Positions 1 through 5,261 of a stretch of 13,167 nucleotides of DNA are shown in pieces (positions within the stretch are counted from its first letter, which is position 1; each line of letters starts with the position of its first letter). Origin of the DNA: Deltaproteobacteria bacterium (GTDB lineage: Bacteria; Myxococcota; Polyangia; Polyangiales; B10-G4); the NCBI GenBank assembly GCA_019312705.1, contig JAFDCW010000050.1, positions 1 through 13,167 on the forward strand, in the 5' to 3' direction. Position numbers and translations under genes: made by a program. A model generated the notes under the pieces. That model was not told the DNA's origin. It saw only the letters and a list, made by a program, of their open reading frames with translations, and searched no databases.

Positions 1-22
1 CCCCCTAGGCAATGCCAGACGG

Positions 23-51
23 AGAAACGGCGCCTCCGGGAGGAAGCGCCG
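23..51 (-). terminator. Likely rho-independent terminator of the leftward rhodanese-folK-PilZ group
   Basis: Read on the minus strand, CGGCGC (51-46) pairs with GCGCCG (33-28). The inner CTC/GAG arms continue the stem, with a 3-nt bulge and a CCG loop, and a short TTTCT run follows at 27-23. It lies 10 bp past the stop codon of the PilZ/PEGA gene, where a terminator is expected. The U-tract is short, so termination efficiency is uncertain. Confidence 0.55.
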
Positions 52-60
52 CATCACGAC

Positions 61-1863
61 TCAGAACGGGTTTTCGTGCACTCTCGCCGGCCTCGCCATG
101 GTCGGCGACGTCGGGTCTGCCATCGTCGTCAGCGCGGGGTCCGCCATCGTCGGCTCCGGATCCGGGGTCTCGGTCGGTTCGGGGTCGGCCATCGTCGGTG
201 TGGGGTCGGCCGTCCCGGTGTCGGTGGTGTCCATCGTCGTCGCGGGGCGGGTCATCGACGGTCGCCACCCCGGGGGGAGACGCTCGAGGATGATGCTCAC
301 TCGGGCCACCATGCGCTCGTCGACCAGGACAAACTCAGTGCGCAGGATCCGCTCCGAGCCCGAGAGGAAGCCGGCCTTGCGGACGTTGACGGTCACCGGC
401 CCCCGGGGGGGACGTGTGAGCACGATGGTACCGCTCTCGTCGGCCCGGACGCCTCCGGAGGCGATTCGGGCATCCGACGGGGACACGTCGGCGATGACCA
501 CGTAGGGCACGCGCTCGAGGGTGAAACGCAGGCGCCCTTGGTCGGCCTCGGGGGTCACGGTTTCGACCCCGCTGACGTAGCCGTCCTTGCGCAGGACGAT
601 CTCGACGGTCTCACCGACCGGCATCTCCGTCGTGAAGGGCGTCTCGCCGGCGACCAAGCCGCCGATCTCGACCCTCGCACCGGCGGGGGTCGAAGACATG
701 CTCACCGAGACCATCACCCGCTCGTCCCCAGCGGGAGCGGTGGTGGGGTCCTCAGGGTCCTGAGCGACGAGGGCCGCAGCGTCCACTTCGTCCACGGGGT
801 CGGGCTCGATCTCAGGCTCGACGATCGGATCTTCGACCAGCGGGTCGTCGGCGACTATCTCGGTGCCGACATTCCCGGCCGTCAAGTCCGGCCGCGCGGT
901 ATCGTTGCCCTGGTTCTGGCTGACGTAGAGGTACACGAGCCCGACTACCGCAATGATCCCCACCAGCATGGGGAGCATCATCGAAGCGGGTTCTTCGGGC
1001 GCCCGGGTCGACGTGGCCCTAGTGGCCTTGGCAGCCTTGGCGGCTTTCGCGGCGGAAGCCGAGGCCGCTGCGGCCTCCTTCTCCCGGCGCGCAGCCTTCT
1101 TTTCGGCCTCTTCCCGAGCAGCCTGCTCGGCTTCGGCGGCTTCGGCGTCGTCGGCTTCCGCCTTGTCTGCTGCCGCCTTGTCAGCTTCCGCCTCGTCGGC
1201 TTCCGCCTCGTCGGCTTCCGCCTCGTCGGCTTCCGCCTCGTCAGCTTCGGCCTGGTCGGCCTGGTCGGCCTCGATCGCCGCCTGGGCCGCAGCCTCCTTT
1301 TCGGCCGCGGCCTGACTCGCCGCCTCGACGACGGCAGCCTTTTCGGCGTCCTTGGCAGCCTTGGCAGCAGCCGCGCGTTCCACGGCGATCTCTTCGGTAC
1401 GCTTCCGCGCCTTTTCGGCGTTCTCGGCGGCCTCCTTCGCGGCGTCTTCATCGCCCGCCGAGAGGGCCTCGGCGAGGAACTCGCTCGCGTGGCGCACCTG
1501 GGTGCTGTCCTCCGGGGGAGGGAGCTGGTCCTGGGGGAGCGGCGCCGGGAAGAACGCCTGAGTCTTCGTCCGGGTACGCCCCCGCCCCTCCTCGAACTCA
1601 CCCGGAGCATCACCGCGCTTCGCGGCGATCCTCTCGACGAGGGCACGGCTCTGGCTGTCCATCTTGATGAACTTGATGCCCATCCCGGGAGGCTTCTCTT
1701 CACCGCCGTCGGTGCCTTCTCGCTTCCAGACGACTCGTCCCACGCCGTGGATCAGCCGCGATTCGTCCTTGAGCTGGAACTCAAACTTCAGGAGCGTGCC
1801 GATGGACATCGGGCTTTTGCTCTTGGAGCGTGCATGGTAGCGAAAGACCCGTCGGAACCACAA
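61..1863 (-). CDS. PilZ-like (N-terminally short) / Ala-Glu coiled coil / TM / PEGA-domain protein
   Basis: The 600-residue reading has several parts. Residues 15-80 match the C-terminal half of a Myxococcus-type PilZ domain (GTLLKFEF, GVGRVVWKRE, PPGMGIKFI). Residues 120-290 form a long Ala/Glu/Asp/Lys coiled coil containing EADEA repeats. One membrane helix lies near 294-314, followed by an acidic linker. A clear PEGA domain lies at about 387-450 (STPAGARVEIGG, TPFTTEMPVGE, KDGYVSG), with a second, weaker PEGA-like repeat to about 530. The tail is Thr/Pro/Asp-rich with MADP repeats and ends in ENPF. The PilZ half would be cytoplasmic and the PEGA part outside the membrane. The first half of PilZ, including the RxxxR and D/NxSxxG c-di-GMP-binding motifs, is absent. 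The reading begins with TTG directly after the folK TGA and in the same frame. An internal ATG at 1809 is the alternative start; neither has a clear ribosome binding site. It may be a scaffold or envelope sensor; the function is unknown. Confidence 0.82.
   Translation of the reverse strand: MWFRRVFRYHARSKSKSPMSIGTLLKFEFQLKDESRLIHGVGRVVWKREGTDGGEEKPPGMGIKFIKMDSQSRALVERIAAKRGDAPGEFEEGRGRTRTKTQAFFPAPLPQDQLPPPEDSTQVRHASEFLAEALSAGDEDAAKEAAENAEKARKRTEEIAVERAAAAKAAKDAEKAAVVEAASQAAAEKEAAAQAAIEADQADQAEADEAEADEAEADEAEADEAEADKAAADKAEADDAEAAEAEQAAREEAEKKAARREKEAAAASASAAKAAKAAKATRATSTRAPEEPASMMLPMLVGIIAVVGLVYLYVSQNQGNDTARPDLTAGNVGTEIVADDPLVEDPIVEPEIEPDPVDEVDAAALVAQDPEDPTTAPAGDERVMVSVSMSSTPAGARVEIGGLVAGETPFTTEMPVGETVEIVLRKDGYVSGVETVTPEADQGRLRFTLERVPYVVIADVSPSDARIASGGVRADESGTIVLTRPPRGPVTVNVRKAGFLSGSERILRTEFVLVDERMVARVSIILERLPPGWRPSMTRPATTMDTTDTGTADPTPTMADPEPTETPDPEPTMADPALTTMADPTSPTMARPARVHENPF
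94..243 (-). repeat. Degenerate Thr/Pro/Asp-Met-Ala-Asp-Pro repeats at the C-terminus of the PEGA protein
   Basis: These bases encode about residues 541-590. The motif TMADP or a variant (TADPTPTMADPEPT, PEPTMADPALT, TTMADPTSPT) recurs, and at DNA level GGGGTC(G/C)GCCATCGTCGG recurs on the plus strand. It looks like an expanding low-complexity tail, probably an extended periplasmic or surface linker. Repeat number may vary between strains. Confidence 0.7.
1135..1263 (-). repeat. 15-bp tandem repeat encoding EADEA units in the coiled coil
   Basis: The plus-strand unit GCCTCGTCGGCTTCC repeats with few changes, most regularly between about 1171 and 1250. It encodes five-residue EADEA units, degrading to EADKA and AADKA towards 1140. 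The period is a multiple of three, so gain or loss of units keeps the frame and only changes the length of the acidic helix between the PilZ part and the membrane. Confidence 0.85.
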
Positions 1864-2349
1864 TCATTTGGGCAAAGACAGGGAGCCTTCGACCACGGGT
1901 GGGGCCCCCCCCAGGGCCGCGAGGCGGGCGGAATAGCCCGCCGGGGCCACGGCCAAGACGTCGAGGAGGGGGGCGAGGGCAAAGGCCCGGTCGAGGAGGT
2001 GAGGGTGGGGAACGACGAGGCCCGGCTCGTCGACCGTTTCGCCTTTGGCCCAAAGAATGTCGATATCCAGAGTCCGGGGGCCCCACCGCTCCCGCCGCTC
2101 CCGCCCTTCGGCGCGCTCGATGCCGTGGATCAGGGACAAAAGCTCCACCAGGGGCGCGCCGGTCTGGAGCCGGAGGGCGGCGTTCAGGTAGTGGGGCTGG
2201 GGGGGGCCGACCGGTTCAGTCTCGAAGATTCGAGACGTGGCCTGGACGCTGTAAGGGGCGCGATCGAGGGCCCGATGGGCGTTCTGGAGATGGCGAAGGC
2301 GGTCCCCGAGGTTGCTGCCGAGGCCGACGACGACGACTCGCTCGGTCAC
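1864..2349 (-). CDS. folK: 2-amino-4-hydroxy-6-hydroxymethyldihydropteridine diphosphokinase (HPPK)
   Basis: This enzyme transfers pyrophosphate from ATP to 6-hydroxymethyl-7,8-dihydropterin in cytoplasmic folate synthesis. The 161-residue length is normal for a stand-alone HPPK. Visible hallmarks are GLGSNLGDR at 9-17, the FETEPVG strand at 42-48, the signature RWGPRTLDIDIL at 88-99 with Mg-binding Asp95 and Asp97, and PHPHLLDRAF at 114-123. The start is GTG at 2349, overlapping the TGA of the upstream rhodanese gene by 4 bp (GTGA), which implies translational coupling. Its own stop is followed at once, in the same frame, by the PilZ/PEGA reading. No folB or folP lies beside it. All catalytic motifs are present, so it is probably functional. 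Confidence 0.97.
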   Translation of the reverse strand: MTERVVVVGLGSNLGDRLRHLQNAHRALDRAPYSVQATSRIFETEPVGPPQPHYLNAALRLQTGAPLVELLSLIHGIERAEGRERRERWGPRTLDIDILWAKGETVDEPGLVVPHPHLLDRAFALAPLLDVLAVAPAGYSARLAALGGAPPVVEGSLSLPK

Positions 2350-2711
2350 TTGAAGGTCCGGGCCCGGGCCACCGGGCGCCCCTCGGCGGACCAGCGAACC
2401 ATGCCGCCGACGAGGTGGTAGACCTCGGTGAAGCCCTGCTCTTGCGCGAGGGCGATCGCCGCTTGGCGGCTCTGTCGCCCGTCGTTGCAGACGACGACGA
2501 GGGGAGTCTCGGGGGCCAGATCGCCGAGGCCGCCGTCGAGGAGAACCGGCACCGGCACGTGATGTGCGCCGTGGATGTGGCCGAGATCCCCGAGCAGGTC
2601 TCGCTCCTCAGGGCGCACGTCGACGAAGAGGACGTCGTCGCGGCGCGCAACGTCCCCCGGGCGAACCTGGGCGTAACCCTCGGGCATCGAATGCGCGACT
2701 TGGATGCGCAT
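2346..2711 (-). CDS. Single-domain rhodanese-like sulfurtransferase
   Basis: A 121-residue protein consisting of one rhodanese domain. LFVDVRPEERD lies at about 28-38 and GHIHGAHHVPV at 44-54. The active-site loop CNDGRQSR has its catalytic Cys at residue 75, and VYHLVGGMVRW near 97-107 is the usual C-terminal signature. With the Cys present it can probably carry a persulfide and transfer sulfur, but the acceptor cannot be predicted. The ATG at 2711 was chosen because the rhodanese fold begins just after it. The reading frame continues upstream to 2912, but that part overlaps the xseA coding sequence and has no domain content. It is the first gene of the leftward group, overlaps folK by 4 bp, and is divergent from xseA. 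Confidence 0.92.
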   Translation of the reverse strand: MRIQVAHSMPEGYAQVRPGDVARRDDVLFVDVRPEERDLLGDLGHIHGAHHVPVPVLLDGGLGDLAPETPLVVVCNDGRQSRQAAIALAQEQGFTEVYHLVGGMVRWSAEGRPVARARTFK

Positions 2712-2745
2712 GGGCGGAGTGTACCGTGTGGGGTCGGCCCCGTGT

Positions 2746-2749
2746 AGGA
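2746..2749 (+). promoter_or_regulatory. Ribosome binding site that selects the GTG start of xseA
   Basis: AGGA at 2746-2749 sits 8 nt before GTG 2758. The in-frame ATGs at 2704, 2749 and 2767 are upstream of it, overlapping it or 17 nt beyond it, so this site favours GTG 2758. The 46-bp gap to the divergent rhodanese gene must contain the promoters of both directions, or they lie inside the genes. I see no convincing -35/-10 pair there. Confidence 0.55.
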
Positions 2750-2757
2750 TGCCCGCC

Positions 2758-4254
2758 GTGTCGACGATGGACCTCTTCGATGGGCGAGAATCGAGCCGTG
2801 AGCCGGAAACACCGCCGGTGCTCCGCGTCGCCGAAATCAATCGCGCCGTGCGCTCGCGCCTCGAATCGACCTTCGGCGACGTCTGGGTCGAGGGGGAGCT
2901 CTCCGACGTCACCCGGGCCGCGAGCGGCCACGTCTACTTCACCCTCAACGACGAAAACGAGCCCGCCCAGCTCAAGGGGGTGATGTTCCGTGGGGACGCC
3001 CGGCGGGCGAAGGCGCGCCTCGAGCGCGGCGCCGTGGTGCGCATGCGCGGCCAGCTGACGCTCTACGAAGCGCGCGGGAACTTCCAGATGGTCGCCCGGG
3101 TCGCCCTCCCCGCCGGCGCCGGGGACCTGCACAAGGAGTTCGAACGCATAAGGCGGAAGCTCGACCAAGAGGGGCTCTTCAGTGACGAGCTGAAGCGCCC
3201 CCTGCCGCGCTTCCCCCGGCTCGTGGGCGTCGTGACCAGCGCCGCGGGGGCGGCGATGCACGACGTGGTGCGGGTCGCCGCCGGGCGGTGCCCGGTGCGC
3301 ATCGTCGTGGCCGACTGCCGGGTCCAGGGCAAGGAGGCCCCGGGAAGCATCCTCCGGGCGCTCGCGGCGATCCAACGGCTCCCCGGCCTCGACGCGGTCA
3401 TCGTCACCCGCGGCGGCGGCAGCCAGGAAGACCTCTGGGCCTTCAACGACGAGGCGGTCGCTCGGGCGATCGCCGCGTGCGCGGTGCCCGTCATCAGCGC
3501 CGTCGGCCACGAGGTCGACATCACCATCGCGGACCTCGTCGCCGACGTCCGGGCGTCGACGCCCTCGAACGCCGCCGAGATCCTAGTGCCGGACCGAGGG
3601 GCCCTCGAGCACCGCTTGGCCGACTTCGAGCGCCGCATCTCTCGGCCCCTCGACGCGCAGATCTCGGGCGAACGTCTGCGTCTCGAGCGGCTCAGTCGCG
3701 AGCTCGGCGACCCGCGGCATCGTCTCGGCCGGGGCCGGGCGAGCCTCGAAGGCCTCGAAGGCCGCGCGGCCCGCGCCCTCGAGACCCGCATGTCCAAAGA
3801 GCGCCGACGCCTCGGCGAGGCGGCAACGGCGGTCCGGCGCCACGACCCCCGGGCGCGCCTCGCCCGAAATCGCGCGCGCCACGGCGAGCTCGATGCGCGC
3901 GTGCGCTCCGTGCTCGGCCCAGAAATCCTCGCGGGGCGGGAGCGCATTCGCCAGGCGGACGAGGGCCTCGAGCGCGCCCTCGGCACGCGCATCGCGAGCG
4001 AGAAGGCCGCCCTCGGTCGCGCCGTAGCGGGCCTCGAGGCGATGTCCCCACTCTCGGTGCTCTCCCGCGGTTACGCGATCGCGCTGCACGAAGAGACCGG
4101 CGAGGCCATCACCCGGGCAGACCAGGCCGAGGTTGGCGACGCCCTCGACATCGTGCTGCACGAAGGCCGGCTCACGGCTCGGGTCGAAGCCGTGGGCAGC
4201 CCCATCACCGATAAGGCCACGCCAAGCGGGCCCGAAGACGGGCCCCAAGCGTGA
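2758..4254 (+). CDS. xseA: Exodeoxyribonuclease VII large subunit
   Basis: Exonuclease VII degrades single-stranded DNA from both ends and acts in mismatch and recombination repair as a complex of XseA with several XseB subunits. The 498-residue reading has an OB-fold at about 21-117 (LRVAEINRAVRS, VWVEGELSDVT, GHVYFTLND), then the family catalytic core: GVVTSAAGAAMHD near 157-169, TRGGGSQEDLWAFND at 217-231, and SAVGHEVDITIADLVAD at 247-263. Residues 290-425 are an Arg/Glu-rich helical coiled-coil region. The conserved C-terminal strand block SPLSVLSRGYAI begins near 430. Length is slightly above the usual 400-460. The start is set by AGGA 8 nt before GTG 2758. The stop overlaps the aroE start by 4 bp (GTGA). 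No xseB is visible in the window. Confidence 0.97.
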   Translation: MSTMDLFDGRESSREPETPPVLRVAEINRAVRSRLESTFGDVWVEGELSDVTRAASGHVYFTLNDENEPAQLKGVMFRGDARRAKARLERGAVVRMRGQLTLYEARGNFQMVARVALPAGAGDLHKEFERIRRKLDQEGLFSDELKRPLPRFPRLVGVVTSAAGAAMHDVVRVAAGRCPVRIVVADCRVQGKEAPGSILRALAAIQRLPGLDAVIVTRGGGSQEDLWAFNDEAVARAIAACAVPVISAVGHEVDITIADLVADVRASTPSNAAEILVPDRGALEHRLADFERRISRPLDAQISGERLRLERLSRELGDPRHRLGRGRASLEGLEGRAARALETRMSKERRRLGEAATAVRRHDPRARLARNRARHGELDARVRSVLGPEILAGRERIRQADEGLERALGTRIASEKAALGRAVAGLEAMSPLSVLSRGYAIALHEETGEAITRADQAEVGDALDIVLHEGRLTARVEAVGSPITDKATPSGPEDGPQA

Positions 4255-5096
4255 CGAGACGCTTCGCGGTCATCGGTGACCCGATCGCCCATTCGCGGTC
4301 TCCGGTGATGCACGAAGCGGCGTTCCGCGCCCTCGGCGTCGACGCGACGTACGAACGTGTGCAAGTGCGGACAGGTGAGCTCGAAGCTTTCATCGCCGGA
4401 GCGGAGGCGGAGGGCTACCAAGGCCTCAACGTCACCCTCCCGCACAAGAGCGCGGTGATCGCGCTCCTCTCGGAGATCACCCCAAGCGCCGCGCGCATCG
4501 GCGCGGTCAATACGATCACCGTTCGGGGGGGCGCCCTCTACGGCGACAATACGGACGGCGAGGGCCTCGTGCGTTCCCTCGAGGAAGGGGGCTTCGGGCC
4601 CCGGGGAGCGAGGGTCGTCGTTCTCGGCGCCGGGGGCGCAGCCCGGGCGGCAGCGGTGGGCCTCGCGGAAGCCGGGGCAGCCGAAGTCCTCGTAGCCGCC
4701 CGACGAAGCTCCGCCGCGTCGAAGCTCGCCGAGGCGCTCGCCGCAGATGCCCCGGCACCGATCACCGGCCACGGCTTCGACGACCTGGCGGCCGTATTCG
4801 CCGGCGCCGACCTTCTGGTCCAGGCGACGAGCGCCACCCTCGCCAGGAGCGACGCTTCGAGCGACGTCGCGGTCAGCTTCGCCGAAGGGCTACCCTGGCA
4901 CGCCCTCCCGCCCTCAGCGACGGTCACCGACCTCGTCTACGAACCCCTCGAGACCACCGTCCTCCGAGCCGCCCGGGCCCGGGGTCACCGGGCCATCGAC
5001 GGCCTCGGCATGCTCGTGCATCAGGGCGCCCTGGCCTTCGAAGAGTGGCTCGGCGTGACCGCCCCGGTCGAGGCGATGCGTAGCGCGCTCCTCTAG
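4251..5096 (+). CDS. aroE: Shikimate dehydrogenase (NADP+)
   Basis: It reduces 3-dehydroshikimate to shikimate with NADPH in the chorismate pathway. The 281-residue protein has the substrate-binding HSRSPVMHEAAF (Ser15 and Ser17), NVTLPHK ending in catalytic Lys66, AVNT with Asn87, and DNTDGEG with catalytic Asp102. The NADPH-binding GAGGAARA starts at Gly126, followed by VLVAARRS. Near the C-terminus, GLGMLVHQGALAFEEW carries the conserved Gln258. ARRSS after the glycine loop fits the NADP-type NRT-like phosphate-binding position. The start is GTG 4251, overlapping the xseA stop. This is an ordinary, apparently intact copy. The coupling to xseA suggests co-expression, not a shared pathway. 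Confidence 0.97.
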   Translation: MTRRFAVIGDPIAHSRSPVMHEAAFRALGVDATYERVQVRTGELEAFIAGAEAEGYQGLNVTLPHKSAVIALLSEITPSAARIGAVNTITVRGGALYGDNTDGEGLVRSLEEGGFGPRGARVVVLGAGGAARAAAVGLAEAGAAEVLVAARRSSAASKLAEALAADAPAPITGHGFDDLAAVFAGADLLVQATSATLARSDASSDVAVSFAEGLPWHALPPSATVTDLVYEPLETTVLRAARARGHRAIDGLGMLVHQGALAFEEWLGVTAPVEAMRSALL

Positions 5097-5101
5097 TGCG
5101 G

Positions 5102-5174
5102 GATCCGGGCCGTGTCACGACGGACACGCAAGGCTTGCCCGATCGGGCCCTTCCGGCTCGCTCTGGCCCGGATC
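5102..5174. repeat. Nested inverted repeats between aroE and the HEAT-repeat gene
   Basis: GATCCGGGCC (5102-5111) is a perfect 10-bp inverted match to GGCCCGGATC (5165-5174). Between them lie CGTGTC-N6-GACACG (5111-5128) and the 12-bp palindrome GCCCGATCGGGC (5137-5148). As RNA this could form a closed stem with two internal hairpins and might end aroE transcription, although no U-tract follows. As DNA, the GTGTC-N6-GACAC element has the layout of a dimeric regulator site upstream of the next promoter. Confidence 0.6.
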
Positions 5175-5189
5175 TATTGAGGGTTTCGT

Positions 5190-5205
5190 TGGCACGGGGC
5201 TCGCT
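5190..5205 (+). promoter_or_regulatory. Candidate sigma-54 (RpoN) promoter for the HEAT-repeat gene
   Basis: TGGCACGGGGCTCGCT matches the sigma-54 consensus TGGCACG-N4-TTGCW with one mismatch (TCGCT for TTGCT). The invariant GG (-24) and GC (-12) are at exactly the right spacing. Transcription would start near 5216, giving a leader of about 46 nt before GTG 5262. The palindrome CGTGTC-N6-GACACG is centred about 96 bp upstream of that start, where enhancer-binding activators usually bind. No better sigma-70-type pair is visible in the gap. Confidence 0.5.
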
Positions 5206-5261
5206 TATCTCTCCCCCAACGCCGGCTCTGCGCGTTTCTTCGAAACCCCCGGAGCTCCTCG

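Noticed and set aside
76..2421. Long open reading frame of 781 codons on the plus strand opposite the PilZ and folK genes
   Set aside because: It is the antisense shadow of two recognisable genes, with His/Arg/Gly-rich low-complexity translation and no domain. High GC commonly leaves such frames open.
2730..2741. Small hairpin GGGG-TCGG-CCCC just before the xseA ribosome binding site
   Set aside because: A 4-bp stem is expected often by chance at this GC content. There is no riboswitch-like structure or alternative pairing.
2712..2912. Upstream extension of the rhodanese reading frame
   Set aside because: It lies over the 5' part of xseA, has Ser/Arg-rich sequence with no domain, and ATG 2711 sits immediately before the rhodanese fold.
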